Source of the DNA: Kozakia baliensis
Lineage (GTDB): Bacteria; Pseudomonadota; Alphaproteobacteria; Acetobacterales; Acetobacteraceae
Direction of reading: 5' to 3'
Length of the DNA: 64,000 nt
NCBI RefSeq assembly: GCF_001787335.1
Contig: NZ_CP014674.1
Coordinates: 1,833,501-1,897,500, forward strand
The position numbers were made by a program, and so were the translations under genes. The notes under the pieces were generated by a model, which ran no database searches, was not told the origin of the DNA, and worked only from the letters and a program-made list of their open reading frames with translations. Positions 1-9,243 of this stretch are shown piece after piece; the first letter of the stretch is position 1; every line of letters starts with the position of its first letter.

Positions 1-837
1 GCCACGTTCCAAGTCGGCAACCAGGGCCAGGTTCCTGCCATCTCTGGTGGCAATGCTAACCTTCAGCCTGAAACCGGCCGCACCTACACTGTTGGCACGG
101 TTATTACGCCACGCTGGGTGCCGGGCCTCTCCGCCTCGGTCGAATATTGGCACTATACGATCAAGAACGAGATCAACACGGTTTCCGCGCAATACGTGCT
201 CGACGCGTGCTACACCGGCTCCGCTCCGGCCTATTGCAACAGCATCGGCGCTAGAACTTCCACGAACCAACTCAATTACGTCACGACACTGGAAGAAAAT
301 CTCGGCGGTCTGCGCACCTCCGGCCTTGATTTCGACCTGGATTACCGCATCCGCGTCACCCCGCGCGATGTCCTGACGGTCTCCAACAACTTCCAGCAAG
401 TTATCAGCTACCTTCAGCAGAACGAGCCGGGCGGCAAGTGGTACAACTATGCCGGACGCCTGTTCTACCAAGGTTCTTCAGCCATCGGCGGCACGAACGG
501 TATTCCACGCGTCACCAACTATACCTCGGCGACTTGGTCGCACCGCAACCTGAGCTTCACCTATATGATGCGCTATACGGGCGGAATGGTTTGGAACGAC
601 GGCACCAACGATCTGACCCCTGCCTCGGCCGGACAGTATAAAACGCCTGGCATCTTCACCCATGACGTGACGGTGAATTACCGCCTGCATAACTGGAACT
701 TCGAAGCCGGCGTCAACAACATCCTCGATAAGAAGCCCCCCTTCGTTTATGACGCCGCCACCAATACGGCGAACGCGATCTACAGCGAAAACATCATCGG
801 ACGTTACGTCTTCGCCCAAGTCGACGTAAACTTCTAA
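1..837 (+). CDS. TonB-dependent receptor, C-terminal part (gene begins before the window)
   Basis: The reading frame is open from base 1 and ends at a TAA at 835-837, giving about 278 residues of an outer-membrane beta-barrel. Seen: the segment GNANLQPETGRTYTVGTVITP-like near the left edge, where TonB receptors carry 'N-L-x-P-E-x-(A/G)-x-(S/T)', then alternating aromatic/polar strands (EYWHY, SFTYMMRYTG) and a family-typical end NILDKKPPFVYDAATNTANAIYS...GRYVFAQVDVNF with a terminal Phe. Known: such proteins import siderophores, vitamins or carbohydrates across the outer membrane using TonB energy. The plug domain lies outside the window, so the ligand cannot be inferred. A strong hairpin terminator follows the stop directly. 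Confidence 0.93.
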   Translation, partial: ATFQVGNQGQVPAISGGNANLQPETGRTYTVGTVITPRWVPGLSASVEYWHYTIKNEINTVSAQYVLDACYTGSAPAYCNSIGARTSTNQLNYVTTLEENLGGLRTSGLDFDLDYRIRVTPRDVLTVSNNFQQVISYLQQNEPGGKWYNYAGRLFYQGSSAIGGTNGIPRVTNYTSATWSHRNLSFTYMMRYTGGMVWNDGTNDLTPASAGQYKTPGIFTHDVTVNYRLHNWNFEAGVNNILDKKPPFVYDAATNTANAIYSENIIGRYVFAQVDVNF

Positions 838-856
838 GCGCGGCTTTCAGGGCAAT

Positions 857-897
857 AAAAAAGGGTTGGGGATCATGGATCTCCAACCCTTTTTTTG
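857..897. terminator. Bidirectional intrinsic terminator
   Basis: A long perfect-to-near-perfect hairpin, AAAAAGGGTTGG...CCAACCCTTTTT with an ATG loop, has A-runs on one side and T-runs on the other. It sits between the end of the TonB receptor (+) and the end of the small lipoprotein gene (-), so it can end transcription from both sides. Confidence 0.9.
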
Positions 898-898
898 T

Positions 899-1060
899 TT
901 ACCAGCGCCCTCTCGGTTGATCATATCCGTTGCGATAACCCGGCCCATATCCGCCACCGCGATCCCAACCATGGTCGTGATAGCGATGATGATAATGCCC
1001 ATCATAACAGCCTGACAAAGCAAGCACGCTCAGCGCGGCGAAAAAATAGCGTCTAGCCAT
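899..1060 (-). CDS. Small lipoprotein with a His/Gly/Tyr-rich tail
   Basis: 53 residues starting MARRYFFAALSVLALSGC. The ATG at 1060 is chosen over an upstream one because GGAGGAA stands just ahead of it. The LSGC lipobox predicts signal-peptidase-II cleavage and lipid attachment at the Cys. The mature part is a short, low-complexity stretch of His, Tyr, Gly, Asp and Arg (YDGHYHHRYHDHGWDRGGG), like many small alphaproteobacterial lipoproteins of unknown role. The His cluster could bind metal, but that is inference. It is convergent with the preceding receptor gene and shares its terminator. Confidence 0.7.
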   Translation of the reverse strand: MARRYFFAALSVLALSGCYDGHYHHRYHDHGWDRGGGYGPGYRNGYDQPRGRW

Positions 1061-1169
1061 TTGCAGTTCCTCCATCGACAAACAAGCCGAACATCATGGC
1101 TTCACTTAGGCATCGTTTTTATAAATTGGGCGCAAATTATAATGTCTTCTACAGCCGAATGGGCTTATC

Positions 1170-1660
1170 CCGCCCAGAAAAAAGAAACTCGATCATGACC
1201 GGTCCATCGAAATGGCGATGTGCCCGCATCGAGCGGCCTGCAACGCAACCAAGGCGTGGAACTCAGCGCCTCTGGTGCGATCCTCAAAAACTGGAACGTC
1301 ATCGCAACCTATGCCGTCTACGATAGCGGCGCCACAAGAACGCATCCAATATGGGCCTAAAAACGCCGCGACATTATGGAGCATTTATTCCTTCGCCCCC
1401 ACGACCGCCCGTATAATCTGACATTCGGTGGTAACATCACGTGGCGCGAAAGCATTTGGCTTGATGCGACGAACACAACACACGTTCCCGCCAATGTCGA
1501 ATTTGACGCCGTCATTTCGCACAATATCACCAAGCGATGGAAAATCGCGCTGAACAATGACAATCTTGATAACCGCCTGAATTACGACAACCCATTCAGT
1601 AACCGCATCACACCTTCGATCGGTCGCTCTTGCTTGTTCAATCTTTCAGCCACCGACTAA
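1170..1660 (+). pseudogene. Remnant of a TonB-dependent siderophore receptor, C-terminal end
   Basis: No single frame is open, but three pieces line up as one receptor barrel end: NQGVELSASGAILKNWNVIA (frame of 1211), GPKNAATLWSIYSFAP (the next frame, about 1345-1395), then RPYNLTFGGNITWRESIWLD through NLDNRLNYDNPFSNRITPSIGR back in the first frame to the TAA at 1658-1660. The order and wording fit siderophore receptors ('QRNQGVELSASG', 'APKNTASLW', 'NITW', 'SIGR'). Two compensating frame changes and an in-frame stop near 1358 show decay. The N-terminal two thirds are absent. Confidence 0.75.
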
Positions 1661-1665
1661 TAGGA

Positions 1666-1706
1666 AAAGCCGGCTCTCTATAAAAAGAGCCGGTGCCCCT
1701 TTTTAT
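1666..1706 (+). terminator. Intrinsic terminator
   Basis: Stem CCGGCTC (1670-1676) pairs with GAGCCGG (1687-1693) and is followed by a T-rich run at 1699-1708. It follows the receptor remnant. On the opposite strand it lies just beyond the end of the dihydroxyacetone-kinase-like gene, so it may serve both. Confidence 0.8.
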
Positions 1707-1707
1707 T

Positions 1708-3456
1708 TTAGCTGGCTGCGCGTGACTCTCTGCCACCTTGCGCATCCAAACGCGCCAAATCCTCACCGACGATTTTTACGCAAAGCGCCAACGACAATGC
1801 GCCTGCATCCGGGTGCCCTTTGCTGCGCTCGCCATGCGTGCGCGCGCGGCCCAAGCGCGGTAGCAATTCCTTGGTGGCATCGGCCGCCTTCTGCGCGGTT
1901 TCCGCTCCAGCGCGCCAAGCCTCGGCAATTGCGTGAGATGCGTTGAATTTTTCCTCCAAGACATCCACGAAAGGCACGAGCGCATCCACCAGCGTCTTGT
2001 CACCTGGCTTCGCCTTACCCAAACGCATGATGGCTTCCATCCCCAGCCGTGCGCCTTTGCTCAGATGATCGCCTGATGGTAGTGCATTATCGTCAAGCCC
2101 CGTGCTGAACGCACGCAATCCCGCGCCCCACAATGCGCCTGACGTTCCTCCAGCGCGATCCGCCCACGCATCCGCCGCTGCTGCCAGAACAGTAGACGGC
2201 CCGGCACCCGCTTGCGATGCCGTTTTCGCCGCCTTCGCCGCCGCAGCGGAGCCGCGCGTCATCCCCTGCCCATGATCGCCGTCTCCGGCAATGGCGTCGA
2301 TGTGTCCCAACTCGGCCTCGGCTTTGGCTAACGCTTCCGAGAGATGCGTCATCACCTCCGCAACACAAGCGCCACCACGGCGTCCTTCGGCGGAAGAGGC
2401 GCGCATATAGACGATTGGCGTCTCTGCCTCGATTTCCAAAATAGCTTCCGGTTCACCGACGATCTCGGCATGACGCAACGCCGCCGTGTCCACCGGTGCG
2501 CGCCAAAAACGCTCGAGTTCTTCGTCCAGCCATGTAATCGTCAACGAACAACCGGCCATATCGAGGCTCGTGACATATTCGCCAACCAGCGGCGCAATCA
2601 CGATTAACCCGGCTTCACGTAGCATCGGCTCCAAAACATCCCACAGAACGAACAATTCTTCCTGCTTCGTGCTACCCAAGCCGTTCAACATCACCGCCAC
2701 ACGCTTGCTGTTCGCTTCCGGCGCTTCCTTCAATAAACGGTCGCACAACATACGCGCCAAATCTTCAGGCGAAGGAATGTCTAGTTCCGCAATTCCAGGC
2801 TCGCCATGCACGCCCAGCCCGACCGCCATTTTGCGCTCCGGCACATGAAATAGCTTTTCGTGTTCACCCGGAATCGTACAGCCATCGAACGCCACACCGA
2901 ATGTCCGCGTCTGCCGGTTGGCGCGACGGCCGACTTCCTCGACCTCGTCCAAATCCAGTCCGGCCTCCGCCGCCGCGCCAACAATCTTGAAAACCGACAA
3001 ATCCCCGGCAATACCGCGCCGTTTCTCAATATCATCATTATTGGCGCTCGCCACGTCATCCGTCGTTGCCAAAAGACGGGTATCGATCCCATCGGCCCGC
3101 AAGCGCTCGGCCGCGATCCCGAAATTCAGAACGTCGCCAGCGTAATTTCCAAATCCGAGGATCACACCGCCGCCACGCTCGGCGCGCCGCGCCACGCTCT
3201 CGATTGCCTGGGTCGAAGGAGAAGCGAAAATATCTCCCGCCACCGCAGCGTCCGCAAAACCAGGGCCGACATATCCAGCGAACGCTGGGTAGTGCCCAGA
3301 TCCACCACCGACGACAACCGCGACCTTGCCCTCCTTGCCTTGGTGCATGCGCACTACACCGCCACGCACCATCCGTACTAAATCACGATGGATCAGGCTG
3401 TATCCATGCAAAGCGGAGGTCGCGAAATTCGAAGCGTCACCACAGATTTTTGTCAT
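1708..3456 (-). CDS. Dihydroxyacetone-kinase-type ketose kinase (DhaK-DhaL fusion), probably erythrulose kinase
   Basis: 582 residues, the usual length for single-chain ATP-dependent DAK enzymes. The DhaK half carries GGGSGHYP at residues 50-57 and GLGVHGEPG at 213-221, whose His aligns with the residue that binds the ketose covalently. The DhaL half carries GDGDHGQGM at 391-399, the Asp cluster that holds Mg-ATP. Known: this family phosphorylates dihydroxyacetone, and relatives in mycobacterial tetritol pathways (LerK, DerK) phosphorylate erythrulose. It is the last gene of the importer operon, 46 bases after the permease. Inference: its substrate is a ketotetrose such as L-erythrulose, which acetic acid bacteria make outside the cytoplasm from erythritol. 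Plain dihydroxyacetone remains possible. Confidence 0.93.
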   Translation of the reverse strand: MTKICGDASNFATSALHGYSLIHRDLVRMVRGGVVRMHQGKEGKVAVVVGGGSGHYPAFAGYVGPGFADAAVAGDIFASPSTQAIESVARRAERGGGVILGFGNYAGDVLNFGIAAERLRADGIDTRLLATTDDVASANNDDIEKRRGIAGDLSVFKIVGAAAEAGLDLDEVEEVGRRANRQTRTFGVAFDGCTIPGEHEKLFHVPERKMAVGLGVHGEPGIAELDIPSPEDLARMLCDRLLKEAPEANSKRVAVMLNGLGSTKQEELFVLWDVLEPMLREAGLIVIAPLVGEYVTSLDMAGCSLTITWLDEELERFWRAPVDTAALRHAEIVGEPEAILEIEAETPIVYMRASSAEGRRGGACVAEVMTHLSEALAKAEAELGHIDAIAGDGDHGQGMTRGSAAAAKAAKTASQAGAGPSTVLAAAADAWADRAGGTSGALWGAGLRAFSTGLDDNALPSGDHLSKGARLGMEAIMRLGKAKPGDKTLVDALVPFVDVLEEKFNASHAIAEAWRAGAETAQKAADATKELLPRLGRARTHGERSKGHPDAGALSLALCVKIVGEDLARLDAQGGRESRAAS

Positions 3457-3502
3457 GAGTCTTTTCCCTCATTAATGAGTTGAAAATTCCAAACGGAAAT
3501 AT

Positions 3503-4519
3503 TCAGGCATCCCGACGCAAATACCGGCGTGTGATTGAGTCGAAGGAAATGGCGATCACCACGATCCCTCCGCTCACGATGGACTGCCAGTATGGGGAAA
3601 TGCCGAACAAAACGATGATGTTCTCGATAATGCCGATGATCACAGCGCCCATAACAGCGCCGACCGGACTACCCAGTCCGCCCGTCGTCGCAACGCCACC
3701 GATCACCGCCGCTGCAATCGGCGATAACACCCAAGTATCCCCGATCGAAGGTTGCGCCGTGCCCAAACGCGCCACCATGAGAATACCCGCTAGCGCCGAA
3801 AGAAAACCCGCAACACCGAAGGCGAATACTCGAATGGCATCCACACGAAGCCCCAGCATCCGCGCCGCTTCGCTATTGCTGCCGATAGCGTAAATATAGC
3901 GTCCAAGCGGCGTGCGAAACATGACGAACGCCACCACGGCCAAGCAAAAAGCCATAATCAGAAACGGCACCGGAAAGCCAAAAACGATACCACGCCCTAG
4001 AAAAGAAATATCCAACGGCACGCCTGTGATCGCAACACCCTTCGTCGCCACCAGATTGGCACCGCCATACACCCCAGCCATACCGATCGTCAGGACCAAG
4101 GAGTGTAAGCGCAATTGAGTAATCAATACGCCGTTCAGGACACCACATGCAGCGCCCATCAGGAGACACAGAGCCAGCGCTAACCACGGGTTCAGCCCCA
4201 TCTGGACCATCAATATCCCACCGACGACCCCAGATAGCCCGCCAATCGCACCGACGGACAAATCCAACTCGCCCAAAATCATCAGGATGGACTGCCCGAT
4301 CGTCACCAAACCGACGAACGCCAAAGCACGTGCAATGATTTTCATATTGAACGTGGTGAGAAAATGCGGCGAAAGCAGGCAGGAAACCGCGAAGATAATA
4401 ATCAACGCCGCCATCACGCCCCCTAAAGGGTTGGATACGACTTTCGCAAACAAATTCCGTATGGGCGGAATTTTAGGCGGTGTTGGCGGGGCGACCGGCA
4501 ATGTCGTCTCAAGCGGCAT
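3503..4519 (-). CDS. Ribose-type (CUT2) ABC sugar transporter permease
   Basis: 338 residues with about 8-10 hydrophobic segments. The C-terminal loop SIGDTWVLSPIAAAVIGG followed by ATTGGLGSPVGAVMGA is the conserved cytoplasmic coupling region of RbsC/XylH-type permeases. A short Pro-rich N-terminal tail precedes the first membrane span. Its start overlaps the end of the ATPase gene by 11 bases, so the two are translationally coupled. With the upstream ATPase and binding protein it forms one importer. The only permease in this operon probably works as a homodimer. Confidence 0.93.
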   Translation of the reverse strand: MPLETTLPVAPPTPPKIPPIRNLFAKVVSNPLGGVMAALIIIFAVSCLLSPHFLTTFNMKIIARALAFVGLVTIGQSILMILGELDLSVGAIGGLSGVVGGILMVQMGLNPWLALALCLLMGAACGVLNGVLITQLRLHSLVLTIGMAGVYGGANLVATKGVAITGVPLDISFLGRGIVFGFPVPFLIMAFCLAVVAFVMFRTPLGRYIYAIGSNSEAARMLGLRVDAIRVFAFGVAGFLSALAGILMVARLGTAQPSIGDTWVLSPIAAAVIGGVATTGGLGSPVGAVMGAVIIGIIENIIVLFGISPYWQSIVSGGIVVIAISFDSITRRYLRRDA

Positions 4520-6014
4520 GATTCATCTCCTGAGCGCCGATGATCGCGCCTACGAGGGTATTGACGTCCGTTTCTGCCTGATCGAAGGAGCCGGTTATGT
4601 GTCCGTCATACATTGTGACGATGCGCGTTGCGCAGCGCTGCAACTCTGTCATTTCCGAAGAAACGAGAATGATTCCAACGCCTTGCTCGGCAAGCTCCTG
4701 CATGATGCGATAAATCTGGAATTTCGTACCGATATCGATGCCTTTGGTCGGTTCATCGAAAATCAGAATGCGCGGCTTGCGCGCCATGGCGCGACCGATA
4801 ATCGCCTTCTGCTGATTCCCGCCGGAAAGAAACATGATTTTTTTCGCCGCGGAAGACGTGCGGATATCGAATTTCCGGATCGTATCCGCCACGATATCGC
4901 GCTCTTTGGAAAAGGAAATAACGCCGGCGCGCGCCAATTTATCCATCACTGAAACGCCGATATTCTCTCGCACGCTCAATAATGGAAAGATACCGTGATG
5001 CTTTCTCTCCTCCGAGAGATACACCATGCCCATGGCGACAGCCCGATCCGTACGGCCGCGCGGGATATCTCTGCCGTTTATGGTGCAATGGCCGCCCGTC
5101 GCTTTGTGAAAGCCGAACATCGTCTGCATCACTTCGGAGCGTCCCGCCCCGACCAACCCGGCAAATCCCAAGATTTCTCCACGCCTGAGCGTAAAGGATA
5201 CATCGGAAAACCCTGGCCCGGAAAGATGCTCGACATTAAGCAGAATTTCTGGCGTGCCAAGGTAAGGATGCGGTTGAAACTGCTCATCCAACTGCACGGA
5301 ATTTCCAGACATGAGACGGATCAGTTCCGCTTCATGCATTTCCGCCATCGGATACGTTCCGACACTCCGGCCGTTTCGCAGCACCGTCACCGTATCGCCT
5401 AAGGAAAATATCTCATCCATCTTATGCGACACGAAGACCACGGCGCAGCCTTCGTCACGCAATGAACGAATGATTTTAAACAGATGATCGGTTTCGTTCG
5501 CGGTCAGCGAGGATGTCGGCTCATCGAGAATGAGGATTTTGAAATCTTCCTGACTCGCCGCGCGTGCGATTTGCAAAAGCTGCTGATTCGGAACACTGAT
5601 CTGCCCCACCAATTGGTCTGCACGCGCATGGATACCGAAGCGTTCGATCCATTTTTTCGCCTCGGATTGCATCGCCTTTTTGGATACGGTCATCCGTCCA
5701 AAGCCGGATTTGGCAAACGGCATGAACAAGTTTTCCGCCACCGTCATGGAAGAAAACAAGTTCAATTCCTGGGGCACATAGGCCACTCGGGAAAACAAGC
5801 TTCGATCGGCGAGCGCGTCCTGGCCCTCGATCGAAATCGTTCCCTCGTCAGGCGTCACAATTCCCGTCAGGGTTTTGATCAGGGTGGATTTCCCCGCGCC
5901 GTTTTCTCCAGCCAGGACGTGCACCTTCCCCGGCTCAAGCGACAAATTCACATGATCCAGCGCCACGACGCCGGGATAGGATTTGCGAATATTTTCAACC
6001 TGGAGAACCGTCAT
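4509..6014 (-). CDS. Sugar ABC transporter ATPase with two nucleotide-binding domains (CUT2)
   Basis: 501 residues from the ATG at 6014, which has GGAGAAAG ahead of it; a longer upstream reading is not supported. The N-terminal cassette has Walker A GENGAGKST at residues 36-44, the LQIARAAS signature region and Walker B ILILDEPTSS. The C-terminal cassette has a degenerate Walker A (GLVGAGRSEV), signature LSGGNQQK and Walker B ILIFDEPTKG. This asymmetric tandem layout is typical of RbsA/MglA/XylG. It powers the permease encoded next to it. The binding-protein gene lies just upstream. Confidence 0.95.
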   Translation of the reverse strand: MTVLQVENIRKSYPGVVALDHVNLSLEPGKVHVLAGENGAGKSTLIKTLTGIVTPDEGTISIEGQDALADRSLFSRVAYVPQELNLFSSMTVAENLFMPFAKSGFGRMTVSKKAMQSEAKKWIERFGIHARADQLVGQISVPNQQLLQIARAASQEDFKILILDEPTSSLTANETDHLFKIIRSLRDEGCAVVFVSHKMDEIFSLGDTVTVLRNGRSVGTYPMAEMHEAELIRLMSGNSVQLDEQFQPHPYLGTPEILLNVEHLSGPGFSDVSFTLRRGEILGFAGLVGAGRSEVMQTMFGFHKATGGHCTINGRDIPRGRTDRAVAMGMVYLSEERKHHGIFPLLSVRENIGVSVMDKLARAGVISFSKERDIVADTIRKFDIRTSSAAKKIMFLSGGNQQKAIIGRAMARKPRILIFDEPTKGIDIGTKFQIYRIMQELAEQGVGIILVSSEMTELQRCATRIVTMYDGHITGSFDQAETDVNTLVGAIIGAQEMNHAA

Positions 6015-6030
6015 GGTCTTTCTCCAAAAC

Positions 6031-6951
6031 TCAGAGCGTCTGCTTCGTGATAAGATCGATGCCGGTATCGATATATTTAGGTGTTTTCTGCCCAATCGCC
6101 TGTTGCCAGGCTGAAATTACCGACCAATAACCCTGCATCTCCGGACGGCTGGAAGCGGAGGATTCTGCAACACCTTCTTTAATGAGCTGAATCATATCGT
6201 TCAGGTTATCGAGGCCTACTTCCTGAACCTTCCCGGTCTTTCCGCTTTCACGGATCGCTTGGCCGATCCCGACCGGCCCTGCGGCGTCGCAAGCTACCCA
6301 TCCGGCCAAATTAGGATGTGCCTGCATGATGGCCGAAGCCTGTTTCTGGCCTGTTTCGATACTATCGTTATCGATACCGGTCGCCACGACCTTGATGTCT
6401 TTGTATTTTGCGAAAACCGCCTGCTCGCATTTAGCGCGGATGGCATGATTAGGCGCTGTCGGCACCCCCATCATGATCGCAACTTCACCCTTGTTATTGA
6501 TGAGTTTCGCCAGACGTTCGGCCGCCATCGTCCCCTGTTGGCAAAAATCCGCGCCGACCGCGGTAATATTCATGCCTTCCGGAGCGACGGAGTCGAAAAT
6601 CGTCATCGGCACCTTTTCGTCGACGGCCTCTTCCATCGTCGCCCGGTTACCCTTTTCATCCAACAAGTCCAGAATGAGGCCATCGGGGTGTGTTGAAATC
6701 GCACGCTCGATAATATCGTTTTGCGAGGAGACATCCGCCGCCTGTGGCGCGCGATATTCGACTGAAATCTGCCGTCCTGTGATCTTGCTCAACGATACCG
6801 CCGCTTCCTGAGCGCCTGAATTGACCTTATCGAACCATGGATGGACAACTTTTGGGATCAACACGAAGCGCAAAGGCGCATTACTATCCGCCGCGTGAGC
6901 AGCTACAGGTGCGCCTACCAGAAGCGCCGTAAGAAAAAGTGCCGATTTCAT
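6031..6951 (-). CDS. Periplasmic sugar-binding protein of the ABC importer
   Basis: 306 residues. The start at 6951 gives a clean signal peptide (MKSALFLTALLVGAPVAAHA, cleavage before ADS). The mature protein has the type-I periplasmic fold seen in ribose/allose binders: FVLIPKVVHPWFDKVNSGAQ near the N-terminus, a GLILDLLDEKG loop, and GWVACDAAGPVGIGQAIRESG as the hinge-proximal binding region. Being the first transporter gene after rpiB-like, it is probably the most strongly expressed part. Ligand: from context a C4 polyol or ketose, but the sequence does not prove it. Confidence 0.92.
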   Translation of the reverse strand: MKSALFLTALLVGAPVAAHAADSNAPLRFVLIPKVVHPWFDKVNSGAQEAAVSLSKITGRQISVEYRAPQAADVSSQNDIIERAISTHPDGLILDLLDEKGNRATMEEAVDEKVPMTIFDSVAPEGMNITAVGADFCQQGTMAAERLAKLINNKGEVAIMMGVPTAPNHAIRAKCEQAVFAKYKDIKVVATGIDNDSIETGQKQASAIMQAHPNLAGWVACDAAGPVGIGQAIRESGKTGKVQEVGLDNLNDMIQLIKEGVAESSASSRPEMQGYWSVISAWQQAIGQKTPKYIDTGIDLITKQTL

Positions 6952-6971
6952 TCTATTGGTTCTTTCGAAAA

Positions 6972-7451
6972 TCAGCATGCCGTCGCAGGCTTGGAGTGTT
7001 CGGAATATTTCTTTCCAAGCGCATCAATACCCGCCACATTCTTCGCCGATGGGCTGGCCGGGTCGAAACTTTGCGCCAGCCAGGCATCGGCGATCGTTTT
7101 CGCTACTTCAGCCCCAATGACGCGCGACCCCATGGTTATAATATGCGCATTGTTGGAAAGCGCCGCACGTTCCGCAGAATAAGTGTCATGCGTCAGCGCA
7201 GCGCGTATGCCAGGGATTTTATTGGCGGAGATACAGACACCGATGCCTGTGCCGCAGCATAAAATACCGCGGTCGTAATCTCCCGATAAAACCGAAAGCC
7301 CCACGCGTTCGCTGAGTTCGGAGTATAATTCCGGATGCTGATCCGTCGGATGAGACAGATCCGCCACCTCATGGCCTTTCTTTTTCAGATGCTCGACGAT
7401 CGTTTTCGCCAAGCCTTCTCCGGCGCTATCGCCGCCAACTGCAATACGCAT
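6972..7451 (-). CDS. RpiB-family sugar-phosphate isomerase (EryI-like)
   Basis: 159 residues, the normal size for RpiB/LacAB proteins. Seen: GDSAGEGL near the N-terminus, [14 protein letters not shown] around residue 66 containing the catalytic Cys, and [29 protein letters not shown] with the His/Asn active-site pair. Known: in Brucella erythritol breakdown the RpiB relative EryI turns D-erythrulose 4-phosphate into D-erythrose 4-phosphate. Here the gene lies between the TIM-like/DeoR pair and the importer in one operon, which supports the same role. Ribose-5-phosphate or allose-6-phosphate isomerase are the alternatives. Confidence 0.9.
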   Translation of the reverse strand: MRIAVGGDSAGEGLAKTIVEHLKKKGHEVADLSHPTDQHPELYSELSERVGLSVLSGDYDRGILCCGTGIGVCISANKIPGIRAALTHDTYSAERAALSNNAHIITMGSRVIGAEVAKTIADAWLAQSFDPASPSAKNVAGIDALGKKYSEHSKPATAC

Positions 7452-7466
7452 GATGTATCCCTCTTT

Positions 7467-8297
7467 TCAGGCAGCCTCTTCCGTGCGTTCAACAACGCTT
7501 TCCGGACTTAGTGCAGCTATTTTCAGATTGATCCCGGCATCCAGTATCTTGGATTTTATGACTGGATCGATTTTGGAATCAGTGATGACGAGGTCGAACT
7601 CGCTCAAATCGGCCAAGCGATTGAGCGCGCTCATTCCAAACTTTGTGCTATTGACCATCAAGACGCGCCGATCGACGATTTTCATCAACGCGTGCTTGGC
7701 TTTTACGATATCTTGTTCCTGATGATACGTCGTCAGCCCATGAATGGCGGACACCGACATGAACAAAGTATTCGCGCGCAACGCCTGGATGGATTGCTCG
7801 CACAAAATACCGAAGAACGCATCGAAGGTCGGATTATACCGCCCCCCCAGAGACACAAGATTGATATCACGTACACCAGCAAGCGTGGTGGCGATACCCA
7901 AGCTGTTCGTCATGACCGTAAGCGAGCCGATATGCAGCAAATTGGACGCTAGAAAACGAGCCGTCGTTGAATCGTCCAAAGCAATGATCTGCCCTGGTTC
8001 GATCAACTGCGCGGCCATCGCAGCGATGGCTTTTTTCTCATGCGATGCCCGGCGAGAACGATGCAGAACGCTACTTTCAACGATACCGTTCGACAGAGTC
8101 GTAACACCACCATGAATCTTGCGCACAAAACCCTGTTCGGCCAGAGCGTGAAGATCACGGTGCACCGTCATACGGCTCGTAGAGAAACGCTCCACCAACT
8201 CATCGATTTGCGCGCCACCGTGCTCGATGACGTAATCGAGAAGTTCTCGCCGCCGCGCTGAGACAGCTTTGCTTTCCGGCATCGTCACATCGGTCAT
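7467..8297 (-). CDS. DeoR-family transcriptional regulator (local repressor 1)
   Basis: 276 residues from the ATG at 8297, whose A-T-G-A overlaps the stop of the isomerase gene upstream. Winged helix-turn-helix at about residues 14-65 (IDELVERFSTSRMTVHRDLHALAEQGFVRKIHGG), then a DeoRC sugar-phosphate sensor domain with GQIIALDDSTT and VNLVSLGG-like motifs. It is strikingly similar to the second DeoR protein at 13.9 kb. Known: DeoR regulators usually repress sugar operons and respond to phosphorylated intermediates. Inference: it senses a tetrose or tetrulose phosphate made by this locus. Confidence 0.93.
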   Translation of the reverse strand: MTDVTMPESKAVSARRRELLDYVIEHGGAQIDELVERFSTSRMTVHRDLHALAEQGFVRKIHGGVTTLSNGIVESSVLHRSRRASHEKKAIAAMAAQLIEPGQIIALDDSTTARFLASNLLHIGSLTVMTNSLGIATTLAGVRDINLVSLGGRYNPTFDAFFGILCEQSIQALRANTLFMSVSAIHGLTTYHQEQDIVKAKHALMKIVDRRVLMVNSTKFGMSALNRLADLSEFDLVITDSKIDPVIKSKILDAGINLKIAALSPESVVERTEEAA

Positions 8298-9058
8298 GTC
8301 GCGATGCTCTCGATAATCGCTTTGAACCCAGCAACAGGCCACGCCGCACGACCGACGAACACGCCATCGACATCCGGCAACGCCGCATAGTGAGGCGCAT
8401 TTTCTAAATTGACGCTTCCTCCGTAAAGAACGGGGATACGCTCGGCCGTCTCTTCTCCGGCAAGTTCGATCAGCGTTTGACGAACCTGCTCATGACAATT
8501 CTGAACGAAATCCGCTTCTGCCGGGCGTCCTTTTTCCCCGATCGCCCAGACAGGTTCATAAGCTAAGAGTATATTCTCGAATTCATGCGCTTTGACGCCA
8601 TGAAGCGCGATTTTGACCTGACGCGCCAAAACCTCATTCGTGACATTGAACGCATATTCTTCTTGTGTATCACCGATACAGATCAGCGGTTTCAGGCCAT
8701 ATTTCAACGCCGCCAGAACTTTCAGATTGACTGTCTGATCGGTCTCTCCAAAATAAGTGCGCCGCTCGGAGTGGCCAAGTTCGACCAAAGCGGCGCCGCA
8801 TTCCTTCACCATTGGCGGGGAAACTTCTCCGGTCCACGCACCCTCGTTTTCCCAGTGCATATTTTGCGCACCGACGAGAATATTTTTGTCACGCAAAATG
8901 GAGCATACATCCTTCAAGGATGTGAAAGGAGGAACGACAAAAGGCTGCACATGAGGCGGTATCGACAATTCCGCTAACGCGCGCGCCGCTACCACTGCTT
9001 CAGCCGGTCCCTTATTCATTTTCCAACTGGTGCCGACCCAAGCGGTGCGTCGCCCCAT
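8294..9058 (-). CDS. Triosephosphate-isomerase homologue, probably tetrulose-phosphate isomerase (EryH-like)
   Basis: 254 residues. Catalytic residues of the TIM family are visible: Lys in TSWKMNKG near residue 13, His in ELGHSERRTYFGETD, Glu in LAYEPVWAIGE, and the phosphate loop YGGSVN. The opening GTSWKMNKG rather than the housekeeping GNWKMNG fits the TpiA2/EryH subgroup, whose Brucella member isomerises D-3-tetrulose 4-phosphate. It is the first gene of the operon that runs through deoR, rpiB, the importer and the kinase, which also argues for a dedicated catabolic enzyme and not the glycolytic TpiA. Confidence 0.9.
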   Translation of the reverse strand: MGRRTAWVGTSWKMNKGPAEAVVAARALAELSIPPHVQPFVVPPFTSLKDVCSILRDKNILVGAQNMHWENEGAWTGEVSPPMVKECGAALVELGHSERRTYFGETDQTVNLKVLAALKYGLKPLICIGDTQEEYAFNVTNEVLARQVKIALHGVKAHEFENILLAYEPVWAIGEKGRPAEADFVQNCHEQVRQTLIELAGEETAERIPVLYGGSVNLENAPHYAALPDVDGVFVGRAAWPVAGFKAIIESIAT

Positions 9059-9080
9059 GATCGTTCTCCCATTTGTTCCG

Positions 9081-9187
9081 TTTCGACGAATCGAAACTCA
9101 ATAATGAGATTTATCGCACATAGTTTAGGTATTATCCCAAAACTATATCAGTTTTTTCGTTCACATTGATATGATCATCACATATTT
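9081..9187. promoter_or_regulatory. Candidate control region of the isomerase-importer operon
   Basis: Upstream of the isomerase start lies the inverted repeat TTTCGA-CGAA-TCGAAA (9081-9096), a typical size for a repressor operator. Further up, 9177-9187 reads ATCACATATTT, identical to a stretch in front of the kinase operon at 13668-13678. No confident -35/-10 pair was assigned. Binding by one of the two DeoR proteins is inference. Confidence 0.35.
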
Positions 9188-9243
9188 TGAAATATCCTGT
9201 TTTCAGGAAAAGAAAAATCAGCGAAAATAATGGCTTAAAAACG

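Noticed and set aside
8294..9058. Housekeeping glycolytic triosephosphate isomerase
   Set aside because: The operon context and the GTSWKMNKG opening fit the dedicated EryH-like group better, although sequence alone cannot exclude glycolytic function.
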